Part shown: piece after piece, positions 1-12,368 of the stretch | Layout: every line of letters starts with the position of its first letter | Position numbering within the stretch: the stretch's first letter is position 1 | Assembly: GCF_963678975.1 (NCBI RefSeq) | Contig: NC_089279.1 | Coordinates: 34,043,297 to 34,107,296 of the forward strand | Source of the DNA: Dysidea avara | Lineage: Eukaryota; Porifera; Demospongiae; Dictyoceratida; Dysideidae | Length of the DNA stretch: 64,000 nucleotides | Direction of reading: 5' to 3' | The notes under the pieces: generated by a model | Told to the model about the DNA's origin: nothing | Databases searched by the model: none | Seen by the model: the letters and a program-made list of their open reading frames with translations, nothing else | Made by a program: the position numbers and the translations under genes

Positions 1-1
1 T

Positions 2-2140
2 AAGGATGACCTCAATAGCTGGAGGCCAATTTGCCTTCAGAACACGGTGTATAAGGTATACGCCGCCTGCATTGCAAAGCGAATTGCAGCCTGGGCAATG
101 GAGGTTGGTGCCATTAACAAGGCACAAAAGGGGTTCCTCCCATTCGAAGGCTGCTTTGAGCATACATTCTTGCTACAGTCATGCCTACAAGATGCCAGAC
201 GGAGGCGTAGGCGGATATACGTTGCTTGGTTGGATCTGAAGAACGCCTTTGGATCGGTGCCTACCAACCACCTCCTGAAGTCCATACAAGATCTTGGCCT
301 TACTGGGACAACGCTCAATGTGGTAAGAGACATCTACACTGGATCTACAACGCAGGTAAGAATAGGCAAGCGAACCAGTGAAGAGATACGATGCGAGAAA
401 GGGGTCAAGCAGGGCTGTCCACTCAGTCCCATTCTGTTTGACCTAGCGCTGGAACAGCTAGTTGACGGAGTCGACAAAGAGGGCTACGATTTCACTGCTG
501 GTAGAGTAGCGGTCCTGGCATACGCTGACGACCTCTGCTTTATCGCTGAGACACCTGAACAACTGCAGGAAATGCTGGACCAAGCGCAGGAGTATGCAGA
601 CTGGACAGGCCTGCAGTTCAAGGCACCCAAGTGTGCAACCCTTGCCATTAATAACCGGGCTCCACGCCACTTTGTGGAAAGCACGAAGTTCTACATTAAT
701 GGGGAGGAACTGCCAGCTATGGCCTATGAGGACCATTACCGTTACCTAGGATGTGAGCTAGGATCCAACCCCAGAACGGAGGCAACAGCAGCAGGTGACC
801 GGTATATAAGAGAAGCAAAGACCATTTTTGCCAGCCAGCTTACAGACTGGCAGAAATTGAATGCCATGCACCGGTTTGTGAAACCCAAGCTCGACTATGT
901 CATTAGGACCATGCTGCCCACGAAAGGGTGGGCCCAGAATCTGGACAACCAGATAAGGTCTATGGCAAAGAAAGCATTCCGGCTCCCCAGAAGAACAACC
1001 ACCTCGTACTTCTATACCCACTGGAGAGCAGGGGGCTTGGGACTGCCAAATATTGAGGATGAGCTACAGGTCGCCTGGGCATCCCAAGCCTTCAAACATC
1101 TCATTAGTAAGGATAGGTTGATTGTGGCTATGACTGCAAAACGTATCACCGACACTATTGAAGCGAGAACCAGCACGAGAAGCCCAACTGTACAAGAGGT
1201 TATTGACTTCCTAAATACCCGACCAGACATATCTGAAGGGCATGTGAGTAGAGACATCAGATCGCTATATAGTGTGGTGAGAGGATGCTACCACAGACTT
1301 GGTGCCAAATTAATCTTTACTGATGAGGAAGAAGTCAAGTTACAGATTGGCAACACCATCATCCCCGCAGATAAAGCACGGACAGCATCGTCAATGCTCC
1401 GTAACCAAAGGCACACTTACCACTTGGAATGTCTGATTAAGTGCCCCGATCAGGGTAAGTGCTTCAGTTCAGTAGCGAAGCACCCAAGCAGCAACAGCTG
1501 GATTCCTGATGGTAAGTATGTTTCTTTCTCGGCATACCGCTTTGCCAGTAAGGCAAGGTTGAACTTGCTTCCCACTCGCACTGTCCTCAAGCGATCCAAA
1601 CAGCTTCGCGGTACAATCAACTGTAGAAAGTGTGGAGCACACCCAGAGACCTTACCCCATGTACTAAACCACTGTCACTACCACATGGGATTGATTAGAG
1701 TAAGACACGGAGAAATCCTGAAAAGAATAAAGCGAGCAATCCCAAGAGACATGGGGGATGTGTTTCTAGAACAACAGATTCCAGGAGACCCGGAGCACAA
1801 CCGCCCAGATCTGGTAGTGGTAAACAGAGACAGAACCAAAATCATAGTGGTGGACGTCACAATGCCCTTTGAAGCCGACTCGGACAGCCTAGCAGTGGCC
1901 AGACAGACCAAAGTACAAAAGTACAATAACCTGAAAACCTGGCTGCAAGGCAAGTATGAGGAAGTGGAGTTAGAGGCATTTGTTGTTGGAGCACTAGGAT
2001 CCTGGGATCCAGCAAATGAACCAGTACTACGCTTGTTACATATTGGCAGAAACTATTCCAAATTGTTTAGGAGGCTGTGTTGTATATCAGCCATATCAGG
2101 AAGCTATGATATATGGAAAGCTTTCTGCCACAGTTCATAA
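2..2140 (+). CDS. RLE-type non-LTR retrotransposon polyprotein, 5' end outside window
   Basis: The frame is open from the left edge to a TAA at 2138-2140 (712 codons seen), so the start lies upstream. Visible in order: a WRPI segment at about residues 7-10; RT motif A with LDLKNAF (Asp codon at 233); GVKQGCPLSPILF; the catalytic YADD at 521-532; a thumb region; a CX2C...HX4H zinc motif at about 1621-1677; and a C-terminal RPDL...VVDVT stretch (about 1802-1862) typical of a restriction-enzyme-like endonuclease. RT followed by zinc knuckle and endonuclease is the R2/R4/NeSL/CRE arrangement, in which the endonuclease nicks a target and the RT primes from it. There is no stop or frameshift, so insertion is probably recent. 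A T16 run and an A18 run follow the stop. The exact clade is not assigned. Confidence 0.9.
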   Translation, partial: KDDLNSWRPICLQNTVYKVYAACIAKRIAAWAMEVGAINKAQKGFLPFEGCFEHTFLLQSCLQDARRRRRRIYVAWLDLKNAFGSVPTNHLLKSIQDLGLTGTTLNVVRDIYTGSTTQVRIGKRTSEEIRCEKGVKQGCPLSPILFDLALEQLVDGVDKEGYDFTAGRVAVLAYADDLCFIAETPEQLQEMLDQAQEYADWTGLQFKAPKCATLAINNRAPRHFVESTKFYINGEELPAMAYEDHYRYLGCELGSNPRTEATAAGDRYIREAKTIFASQLTDWQKLNAMHRFVKPKLDYVIRTMLPTKGWAQNLDNQIRSMAKKAFRLPRRTTTSYFYTHWRAGGLGLPNIEDELQVAWASQAFKHLISKDRLIVAMTAKRITDTIEARTSTRSPTVQEVIDFLNTRPDISEGHVSRDIRSLYSVVRGCYHRLGAKLIFTDEEEVKLQIGNTIIPADKARTASSMLRNQRHTYHLECLIKCPDQGKCFSSVAKHPSSNSWIPDGKYVSFSAYRFASKARLNLLPTRTVLKRSKQLRGTINCRKCGAHPETLPHVLNHCHYHMGLIRVRHGEILKRIKRAIPRDMGDVFLEQQIPGDPEHNRPDLVVVNRDRTKIIVVDVTMPFEADSDSLAVARQTKVQKYNNLKTWLQGKYEEVELEAFVVGALGSWDPANEPVLRLLHIGRNYSKLFRRLCCISAISGSYDIWKAFCHSS

Positions 2141-3275
2141 GTTTAATTTTTTTTTTTTTTTTAAATACAAAAAAAAAAAAAAAAAATACAAATACTTTTA
2201 AAAATAGGTCACTTTAAGTTATTAGGCAAAAATCTGTTATTGCAAGACAATAGGTGCAAAATTAGTATTAGGTTTTTTAAATTTATTTTACTTGCTGTCT
2301 AATGCTGTGTGTCATTATCTTTTCAGGAAGCTCTGGCAGTACGCCTACGAAATACACACAGACATTACCAACTATTTGCACAGGAGGGTCTTACCTCTAC
2401 TAAGAGACAGATCCGTCTGTGCACCATCTCTATTGTTTAACGATGTGTGTGACTCCCCCATAGGAACACTACGACATACACACGTAAATACAGGAGAGAT
2501 TCGACCTGGCACCACCATTGTTGTCTAACACTGTGTACCAATTCCCCCTCAGAAACCAGCAAAGCCTGCCTAGGAGGGTCTTACCTTTACCAAAAAATAG
2601 ACCCCTCCGGGTGTTGACTGAATAATGATCTTACTTGACATGTATTTCCATTTCAGGACCTACTAAAAGCATACCTGAAACAATTACATACACTCGTCAT
2701 CAGCCCTACCCAGGGTGGCCTCAACTTCACACTAAGCCAGACTCACCCTGGTTAGTATCCAAATCACTGTAGACCACTATCTCACCACATGAGTTGTGGC
2801 CGGCAGTACCAGAGAGATCGTAGGAAAGTTGACTGACGTACATACCTACTACACATACATCAGAGCCACCAGGTCTCCTGTCCAGGGTGGTTGGTCTCCA
2901 CGAAGCCAACACATTCTGGGACAACAGGAAGACAACATGTAAATTTTTACACTTCAGTGTTAGAGCACCTCTGTCTCTACATTGAACTTCTACCACCTTC
3001 CAGTCCTCGTGGCTGAGGGGCCCACCAGCGATGGTGCATTAGGGACACCTTCCCTAATGAAGGCCCTCCTTCAGCTTTTTGCTGAATGGGAACTTCCAAC
3101 TGTTCTTGTCAGTGTAATATCTGACACATAGGCTATTAGCCTATTCGATATTACTCTAATTTGTGGAACTCGGAGAGGAGTTTGAAGCTTGCTTCACCCT
3201 CTCCACGAGTTACCCAGGTATTGCAGTACCTCCTGGGTGGCTCACTCCCCCTTGGGGGACTTTAATGAATAAAAC
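2141..3275 (+). mobile_element. Probable 3' untranslated tail of the retrotransposon (or of a second element)
   Basis: T16 (about 2147-2162) and A18 (about 2169-2186) runs come directly after the stop. Beyond them is GC-richer DNA with short self-complementary blocks (for example CCCAGGTATT...CCTGGG near 3210-3240 and TCCCCCTTGGGGGA near 3245), ending near 3275 with TTAATGAATAAAAC. A phrase 'aggagggtcttacct' is repeated near 2382 and 2572. No protein-coding signal was recognised. The structured 3' tail and polyA-signal-like end suggest retroelement UTR, but the boundary with host DNA is not proven. Confidence 0.45.
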
Positions 3276-4357
3276 AATTTTCGTGATAGAGTTGCTTAAA
3301 TCCCAGCCAGGTACCCTTACACTGGGTACAGATCACTGTAAAACTATGGAGTAAATACGCTGAATGTGTATGCAACTTACAAACAAAAAGATCTACAGTC
3401 TAATGATACGTCTAAATACCACACGCCCTTGCTCATGTCTCCCAAAATATTACACTACATATCAACATAACACATTCACACATCCAGTGCAACATCCTCG
3501 GCCTTGTCCTCGGCAGCATCAAAGCATGAAGTGTTGCGTACTTCTATCAGCCACGAGTCAGATGAGTCAAACAATTGTACTGTATTAGCTAATGCCAATC
3601 ACGGACATATAGCGCCATACATGCTGTCACAAAAAAAATAACACAGCGTCATTGCTCTATCCACACCTGCTTTGTCAAGGCAGTTGTAGGGTTTCATAAT
3701 TGTTTCACTGTAGCTAAATATTAAAATCTTGCTTGCTTATCAGCAGATTTATGTTGTCCTCCGTAGCTAGTGTATTTTCTGCAGCTGAACATGGTGAATT
3801 AAAAAATAGCCTCCTTTCAGTTGTGATGGCCGTGGGTAGCTAGCTACACACATGCTAAATTAGCAACTGGGAAGGTTTGCCAATTGTAAGCATTTTCTCT
3901 TAGACAGACTACCTCTCCACCCACCCTGGATATGTGGTGATGGTTGTAAGCTGTGGTGGCGATAATGGATCCTTAACTATGTTCTCAGGCAACTGGACAG
4001 AAGGGGAGCTTTTCAAAATGCATACATTTACAATTGTTTTTTTTTTTTCCCGTGTTGTGTGTAGTGAGGGTGGTGTGTACTTAATCCTAGCAGGCAAACA
4101 AACAAAAAAAGAGAGGGAAGTCTGTTGGGCATTTTTCCCAGATCTGTTTGGGCACAGCAGATCTAAAATAGTGTATTGAGCAGCCCCCATTCTCTGTGTA
4201 GCTTTTTTGGGTGTAGGGTTCATGGATGGGCATTGTAATGAGTAGTATTAAAATATCGTATGTGTGCTAGTGGTTGTATTAATGAGTACGGGAGACCTAT
4301 AGACAATAGCATAATATGGTAGTTCATTTATTGTAAGAAACCATATAATATAAGCAT
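3276..4357. other. No gene recognised
   Basis: AT-rich DNA with only short accidental open frames and a T-run near 4030. No domain, repeat family or RNA gene was recognised. Confidence 0.5.
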
Positions 4358-4603
4358 AGAAATTTTCGTGGGATTCAGATTTTCACAAATTTAGCAGATG
4401 TCTTATCCATGAAATTAAATATTTTACAACCCATTAAGTAGATCGATGTCTCAACCACAAAAATTTGTTCCATAATTTTGGCATTCCACAATGATTTCTT
4501 GCCCTAGGCTAAACTTGTAGATGGGCTGTATCAGTAATATTTAAAATTTCATGGATAAGCCATCCACAAAATTCATGAAAATTTGTATCCTACGAAAATT
4601 TCT
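4358..4603. mobile_element. MITE-like inverted-repeat element (246 bp)
   Basis: The ends agaaattttcgt and acgaaaatttct are perfect complements, and inner blocks also pair (cttatccatgaaatt with aatttcatggataag). No open frame is present, so it is non-autonomous. Family not assigned. Confidence 0.7.
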
Positions 4604-4619
4604 TACATTGCTAAGTCTA

Positions 4620-5030
4620 CAAGCTGTGAAATGGGAACCAGGTAACCTGGTGCTAACTGCCAGTAACTGGGGAGGGGAAGCAAATGCCAGTTGTCCATAT
4701 ATCACATAGTGGGTGAAGGATCAGGTGGGACTTCAGGTGCACACACCCTCATCTGTGTGTGTGTGTGTACGTGTGTGTGTGTATAGTGCGTTCTTGTGTG
4801 TGTGTGTTCTGAGGCAGCATAGTGAAGTAGTTAGAACACCATGCAGTCTGGTAATTGAATGGTTCCAGGTCCAATTGCTGTTATTTTCTTGACAGCTGTT
4901 GAATGGGAACCTGATAACATGGTGCTAACTGGGGAAGCAAATGCGAATTGCCTATGTATCACATAATTAAGGTGAAGGTTCAGGTGAGATTTCAGGCAGG
5001 AGCCCATAAGTGTTGCAAGCATGGCTTCAT
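4620..5030 (+). repeat. tRNA-derived SINE with a duplicated body
   Basis: A pol III A-box-like stretch (agtgaagtagttaga, about 4821-4835) and a B-box-like stretch (ggttccaggtcca, about 4861-4873) precede a body ending in ggtgctaactggggaagcaaatgc-like sequence. The same body lacking the tRNA head occurs at 4622-4740, giving a near-tandem duplication about 270 bp apart separated by a GT-rich tract (4757-4805). A SINE rather than a tRNA gene, because no cloverleaf or acceptor stem can be formed. Confidence 0.6.
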
Positions 5031-5424
5031 TGGTTATTACACTGAGTTGGTGTATTTTTATCATCTGTAAGTGCAACTCCATAGTAACTTCAGAGCACTT
5101 CAAGGTGTAGCATTCTGTATCCACACCATTGTTACTAGTTGATTTGTTCCGATAAAATCATACTCATTGTGAAGATTGGTTCACAGTTTTATCAAGAAGC
5201 CATAACATATATACCTTGGTCATTGAGCCAAGATGTGATTTACTAGCTAAACACTCTTTTGTGCCTTGCGGCGCTTATGGGCTCCTGCTTCAGATGCCCA
5301 CACCTTCACCTGTGAGATATGGTACAACCACGAGTTCTGTCCCCAAAGGATTTGACTTTGCAGAGTCACTGCACTGAGTAGTACACTGCTAGTTTACTGA
5401 GCACGGAAGCTGAAGGCTTTGCAG

Positions 5425-5546
<122 letters not shown>

Positions 5547-8500
5547 TATTTACTCTAATATTACAGTCATTTCAAGGAGGTGTAATGGTTTAAACTCCAC
5601 CACAAGTAGGATATCATTGTTATGAAGCCAAGGTTGAAGTGTTGATAACAGATATCAGGCATGGTTAACTGGACATTTTCAAATTGACTACATGAATAAA
5701 ATTGAGGTGTTGACAATGTGTTATGACATGCCTTCTATCCTATACTTTGAAGCATTTAGCTTCAGATAGTGTGGATAGATAAACATGTGAAGTGTAGTTT
5801 CAATTTTGCTGTTGTTGTGTTTGTAGTTTTGAATATGATGTGGCTTCATCTTGCATTGACTCAACTGAATGTGTAAATCTATACTGCTTTTTACTTTGAT
5901 GTACGGCTTCTCAGTGAGATAGAAATAATTACACTGAATAAAAACATGGGAGAGGCAATCCACACCATATATAACACAGGAGATAGCCAATTCAACAGCT
6001 CATTGTATAGAGGAACAGCCACAAGGGTGCCTCCTGTGTTCTCTGCTTATTCTCTGTGAATCACTCCATGAACTAGATTATGAATAACTTCACTGCTACT
6101 CTTACACTGACTAGTGTGCTATACTGGTGGCCAGGGTTGCTCTTTTCAAAGGCACGTTCACTTCCTCTTAATTAATAATGATCGGTCTAATTTTTTCTTC
6201 TGTTCTCACTGGCTAACACTCCCAGCAGTTACGCTTATTATATGTATGGTTTTTCACCAAAAGTGAACCACAGAATAGTAGCTATATTTGATATAATATG
6301 TAATTTACTGTGGTCTGTATAATATAGCTATCTAAACTTTTGTCTGTGCAGTTTGACCAACTGGCATTAGTGAAAATAATGCATATAAAGGAGCCCTACC
6401 TATAACATCACCCAAAAACTAATGAATGATTGTTTGGCCTGTGGTGACATGAGTGTTCTATTAGAGTGTTTTACAAGTTGATTAAAATGAAATACTTATA
6501 AATAATGATGTTTTACTACCTCTTCTTGTCAGTATATTAATAATTGGGAGCTTTTCAGATCACCAGGATGACTCTACAAACTCTAAAAGTGCTCCTTAAA
6601 GCTATTTGTGCAGTAGCACAATATTCATGAGATATTGTTCTATTAAGTGAACATGTATGTAGGCTCAAGCATGTAGATGTATTAAGTGTTAAATTATTTT
6701 AACATGTGGAACTATGTATGTGGTCATAATATCTGTAACTTACAATTATGAGATAACATGAGTTTCTTTTTAAATTAAATACATGGAGTGAAGCTAGTTA
6801 GTCGTGGCATAAGGCGATCATGTTTTATTCTTTGTTTCCTATCACTGCTCATATTTTGATCATTTGATCTAGATCACCTGACTACATTATTTCATGACAT
6901 AGGGAAGCACAGTGTTAAGGTATATGTATTAACTGTGCATATAAAGAGTAACTAAAGGGTTGAAGACCTTCCACTTTTGTTCAACAGGGTGCCTTTTTGC
7001 ACCTATTGAAATACTCTAATAGAGCAGTCACATACTCTAACAGCAAGAGTCAACTGTATAATCACCTCCCGCCCGCATCAGATTTTGTTCTACTAGATGA
7101 CGGGAAACAGGTAATATAATAGTGATGGCCTAATATGGTGATCACTTTTTCGATGTACAACTTATTGAATTATGCTTAGTTATGCCTGCACCATGCATAT
7201 CTGATTACCAGTAGTCAGATATGCATTGAACACGTGTATGCTAGTGTGTGCATGTGCATGCAGGTTGTGGGTGTAGTGTGATAAACTTTGATACAGACAC
7301 CCAAAGATCTAGAATAAACGGAATTCTTATTGTATGTTTCTTGTTACTCAAGCTGGTTTTGTGAAGCTGATCATATAAATGTGTGAAATGCTGGCGATCA
7401 CAAAATCTGGCAATGGATATGCTATCATTAGTTATATCAATAGACTCTAATAGTGCAATTATGTCATAATTATAATGATATAATGCAGCAATATTTCACC
7501 AAGCTCATATAAAAACAAGTGGCATAAAAGGTTTGGCTACACCCCATGCATCCTACAAATATTGTAGCTGTTTAAGATTTTTGTTCATTTGAAACATAAT
7601 TTCAACATCTTTTCAACATCTTTGCCCCACAGAATGGGTGACTAGGTCTAGTCTGTGGTTGAAATATTTCAAGCAAAAGCATGTTAGTGTGATAGTTATA
7701 CAATCACTCAGCAGGATAGTCCTATAGTGTTTATTCAGTGAGTATAGGTGGTCACTTGTGATTCTAAAATCTTTGCATGTTAGGAAGCCCCATGCATGGA
7801 TATCCTCCTCAATCATTGGACAACTCTAGTAGTATTGTACTCGACCAAGCAGAAACACTTTTTTGCCAACATAGACTGTTCAGTATGGGATTCCCTCACT
7901 AAGTCAAATGTTCCTCCTATGCCCATTCATACCTCTGGGAACTATGTTAACACAATTATATCAAAAGTACAAAAATGGCAGCATAAAATGTGAGTGGCAT
8001 TTGTACAAATGTGTTGGACACGCTATATAGATGTAACAACGGACTTCGTGACTCTTGGTAATAACTGTATACTAGATTACTACATACACTTAGTGCAGTA
8101 CATTATAATACTGTTTTATGCTTACATACCCAATAAGGATACACATAATCATAGTGGATTCTAAACAACTCTGTTCTCAACTTGAAAAGAGCAGTTCAGC
8201 TGCCAGATTTGTGTTGATTTACCTAGGTCAAGTACTCTAACAGAACATACACATCTAAACAAAATACTCTCTAATAGAACAGTCACTTCTTCTGTTTAGT
8301 GAGGATCCACTGAGTCACAGGTGATGAGTGGAAACGGAATTTGAAGGAAGAATGCACTGTTATGGACTATATGTATGTTGAAGCTTTTTTGGATACTAAG
8401 ACATGCAGTTTGAAGCTTTATAATAAGTCACCATGGCTGATCTGTGTGATCCAATGGCAAACGCAAGCGGCACCAACTCTTGGAAATTTTTACTTCGGGG

Positions 8501-9200
8501 ACATAGAAAGGGAGAAATTTATAGACTTCAGGGGAGTATGAAGGGGTAGAAATAAACATCTTGTAAAGATGTACCCTTCTCAGATTAATAACTGGCTCTG
8601 TTTTCAGTTATCATGCAGGCTTCATGGTAATCTCAGCCACACCCACTTATTGGGATTGCATGTTACTACTTACAAGCAAACAAAGAACAATGTTCACTTT
8701 TTATTGAAATTGTTGGTGTTTGTAGGCTCTTCAGTTCAGTTATATCATATGGGAAATCCAGTATAGCTACAAATAATCATGGCGGTGGTCTGTATATGAT
8801 CACTTTACTGGAACACTATAGTTGTGTATATTATGAGACATAAGATTATGGGGACACTGTTCTGGTAAGTTGACTATTCCATATCAGTTTAATTTTATAT
8901 GGAAAGAGTAACTGGGATACTGTAGACAGCTAGCTAAAACAGATTAGTTGACTTTGTATATACATGTCATATCTTCTTACTCTTTACTGTATTGTGAGTA
9001 TGCAAATTTAAGGAGGATATTATAAATTTGTGCCAGTTTCATGATCTGGATAGATATTATCCCTTATTGCAGGTTTAACCCACTGACTTGTTTTACCCAA
9101 ATTACCCATGCAGCTTAATTCTTGTAACATCACCTCTACTAGTGCTACAGTACAGGTTTGCAGTGTATATTCACAGCTACGTAGCACGGTGAATGCCATT
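5547..9200. other. No gene recognised; AT-rich intergenic DNA
   Basis: Only short open frames without homology that I recognise. Contains copies of the dispersed ctctaatagarcagtca motif near 6463 (reverse), 7013, 8229 and 8264. Nothing else supportable. Confidence 0.5.
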
Positions 9201-9664
9201 TTATCAAAGTATACCTAGAAGTATACGTAGAGTAACTTACCTAAAATCGGACAGGATTACTCGAGCTACAACAGGAATTTTTAAACAACTTATATGTCTT
9301 TAGATAGTTCAAAGCTGTGGGACTTAACTTTCTCGGCTTCTTTGTCTGGTGGCAGCAGCCTGCAAAGTCATTTCTGATTAATACGTATATTCTGGAAAAA
9401 ACAGTTAATTCACGGACACCCACAGTTTATAAATAACACTTACATCCCAATCAACAGTTTTAAATGTTCACCTGTTAGATCAACTCATCTACTTTCTAAA
9501 TATCCCCAGTTTATTTAATCAGATCCTTTAAATCGCAAATTACAAATCAAATAAAATGAGACGTCACTGGAGTAATAATCGCACCATAAATTTAAGTATA
9601 CGGAAACTTGATCAAGTATAATATTATGTTGTTTGAGATAACTTACGGGAAATGTGTACTGTAT
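9201..9664 (-). repeat. Left arm of a large inverted duplication carrying an exon-like block
   Basis: Read on the minus strand it matches 10046-10440 over about 390 bp with substitutions and small indels. It keeps an AG|G-type acceptor at 9360/9361 and a donor AG|GTAAGT at 9241/9240, so 9241-9359 looks like an internal exon (119 nt). It lacks 23 nt present in the right-hand copy. Product not recognised; the encoded stretch includes PPDKEAEK-like residues. Confidence 0.6.
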
Positions 9665-9672
9665 ACTTTTAC

Positions 9673-10037
9673 CAGTGTTGCCATGCTGTGAATAAAGTTC
9701 ATAGATTTATGAACTTTTTGTCTTGTTTGTGAACCTGAAATAATCTATGAACTTTTTATGAACTTTTGGCTGGTTTGTGAACCTGAAATAATCTATGAAC
9801 TTTTTTATGAACCTGGAGTAATCTGTGAACTTTTTATGAACTTTTGGCAATTTTAGGTGGTAACCTTTTTTTTTTTTTTTTTTTTTTTTTTGCTCTTCAG
9901 TACCCTACTAACCCAGAGATCCACCTATTTATAATGTGTAGGCTAGTTTTCGGAAAGTGACTATGGATTTATGAACTTTTTATGAACAAATTTATTTTTT
10001 CACATGAACATTTGGAGCAAATCATCTGGCAACACTG
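9673..10037. mobile_element. Non-autonomous hAT transposon (MITE, 365 bp)
   Basis: Terminal inverted repeats CAGTGTTGCCA (9673-9683) and TGGCAACACTG (10027-10037) are perfect complements. They are flanked on both sides by the identical 8-bp target duplication ACTTTTAC (9665-9672 and 10038-10045). The 8-bp duplication and CAG-type terminus are diagnostic of the hAT superfamily. The interior has several copies of tatgaactttt and a long T-run (about 9867-9891), with no transposase. It sits in the loop between two inverted duplicate arms. Confidence 0.93.
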
Positions 10038-10045
10038 ACTTTTAC

Positions 10046-10445
10046 ATACACCATATACTTCCGTACACTTAAACTCATGCTACGATTTTTACTCCAGTGA
10101 TGTCTCATTTCATTTGGTTTGTGCTTTGTGATTTAAATGATTTGATTAAACAAACTGGTGATATTTAGAAAGTAGATGAGTTGATCTAACAAGTGAACAT
10201 GTAAAACTGTTGATTGGATGTAAGTGTTATTTATAAACTGTGGATCGACTTTTTCCCAGAATATACGTATTTATCGGAAATGACTTTGCAGGGCTGCTGC
10301 CACCAGACAAAGAAGCCGAGAAAGCTGATACTTGGTGTCCAAAGTTCCACAGCCTTGAACTATCTCAGTTGTTCAAAAATTCCTGTCGTAGCTGGAGTAA
10401 TCCCGTCCGATTTTGGAGCCCATCCGATGTTAGGTGAGTTACTCT
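10046..10445 (+). repeat. Right arm of the inverted duplication; exon-like block 10292-10433
   Basis: Mirror copy of 9201-9664. The sequence gactttgcag|GG gives an acceptor at 10291/10292 and TTAG|GTGAGT a donor at 10433/10434, bounding 142 nt that is open in at least one frame (a frame with LPPDKEAEKADTW). Splice-site quality suggests an exon captured from, or belonging to, a host gene. I do not recognise the protein and found no neighbouring exons in the correct order. Confidence 0.5.
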
Positions 10446-10862
10446 ACTATAGGGAGCATATCTAGCTTAAACAAGTCTGGTACCTGTCAAGAAAAGCGGT
10501 ATATATCCTGTGTATAGATCCGCCCCTGCTGTTAGCAGTTTTCCATTTACAGTTTCAGTTTTAATTTCCACTGTTTCCAATGTCCTGTATATACTAGGTA
10601 TCAGTGGAATTTAAGGAGAAGGGTGATGGTTAAAATTGCACGCACAAGTGTACTGGCTATTTTGTATCCCATATAGGCATTAGCACCATTATACCATGTG
10701 TTCTATCTTATTTATACAAGCAGTGTGTCTTACTGTATAATGTGTGTACTATACATCTCTTAAAGTTACTGTAACTTGTATAGAGAGGTGGTCTCCTAGC
10801 ATAGCACTACAATAAAGTGTGTGTTTGTGCATGTATGTGATGTGTAGGAAATGATAGTTCAC
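10446..10862. other. No gene recognised
   Basis: AT-rich spacer with no recognisable coding or repeat content. Confidence 0.5.
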
Positions 10863-11198
10863 ACTATAGTCTGTTCGCGTTCACCTAGCTGAGCCCTCGT
10901 TTCTTGTTAATAACTCTTGTTACATGGGCCAGCTGCCCAAACATTTAGTAGCGCTGTGAATCCCTTTAAATGCCGGAACTGCTAATCAAAACAGTGCTTT
11001 GATGTGGCCAAGAACAAGTGAGTTGTGATGCTTTAAAAATATCCAATACATTTAGTATGGACGATTCAGGCGCGCAAACATGTTTACAACATGAAAACAT
11101 GCTTGTTCCTGTACAAAACCATTGGAAGTGAACACATGTTCACTTCTTTGACATTACCATATTTGGCGGGGGCTCAGGTGAACGCGTACCGACTATAA
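10863..11198. mobile_element. Inverted-repeat DNA element (about 336 bp)
   Basis: The left end actatagtctgttcgcgttc pairs with the right end gaacgcgtaccgactata with few mismatches, and the complementarity continues inward (cacct...gagccc). No transposase frame. Unclassified MITE. Confidence 0.65.
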
Positions 11199-12368
11199 TA
11201 ATTAATGAGGAAAATCTGAACTACCCCTCCTGCACATAGCTATATAGTTACACCACAAGAGTGCATGCTATGCACAACACATTTAGAACATACCTCATTT
11301 GCACAAATGGTCATTAACTTTTTATTGTAGTGTAGAAGACAGTTTCCACTGTACAATTGTAAATGATATCATGTATCTACTGAGTATCTAATAATTTTGT
11401 TGACAATACAACCTGTCGTATGTATAAATATTATATTGCATGATGTGTGTGGGAATGGAAAGTTTCATGTTTTTGTCCAAACCCTAACTATTAATTATAG
11501 TCCAGACATTGTTACAGTAAACAATGGGAGCTCTATAATATTATGCTGTATACTGAGTGTGACTCGAGCTTGTACTATACTCATCTATTTACACAGTAAT
11601 AGACATGGGGATAGATAGACCTCTTGTGTTTATATCACGTGAGTGTACAAGATGAATCCTTGACTCAAATAAGAGTACAGTGATTATTTGATTGTTAATA
11701 AGTCATTCCATTTTGTCAATGAACTCATGTATGTATGTGAAGCCCCACTAAGCTATAGTAACAAGTAACAACTGATACACTATCACACACATGTATCAGT
11801 TGTTACAAGTAACATACAAGTAACAACCGACACACTATTACACATGAAATGTAGCAATCCTTTGAGTTTTGAATCATATAAGGCTTCACCCCAGAGCTTT
11901 CTTCTATAGACATCAGCTTTTACTTGTCTTGGTTGAAAGCATAATGAAAATTTCTTGGAGTAACATATATACTACTCAATGCTAAAAAAATATTTCAAGT
12001 CACTGCAATGAAGAGATTTAACCATGCAGGTTTAACACATATTTGTACAATGTCATGTAACATTATATACCAGCAAGAGTATCCCTCCCCATTACGTACT
12101 CTTGATACCAGTAATGTTTAATATAGCAGTTGCATTTCAATTTCAATTTCATCTGCCATTCATAATGATTCCAAAAGAAGCTATACATAACTATCCACCA
12201 TTTGTACTCCATTCAGCATCAACCCATCACAATACCTACTGTAAATGTTACAGTTATTAAATCAGGTTGTCTAAGCTACTTGAGCCTCAATTGTTTAGTA
12301 AGATTTTGGCTGTATTGCACAAGTGTTTAGCATACCACAAGGGATTAATATTCATTATATCTTTATAG
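11199..12368. other. No gene recognised; one short hairpin
   Basis: Contains a 14-bp perfect stem (taacaactgataca at 11766-11779 and its complement at 11792-11805) followed by a partial third copy near 11820. The rest is AT-rich and unassigned. Confidence 0.5.
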
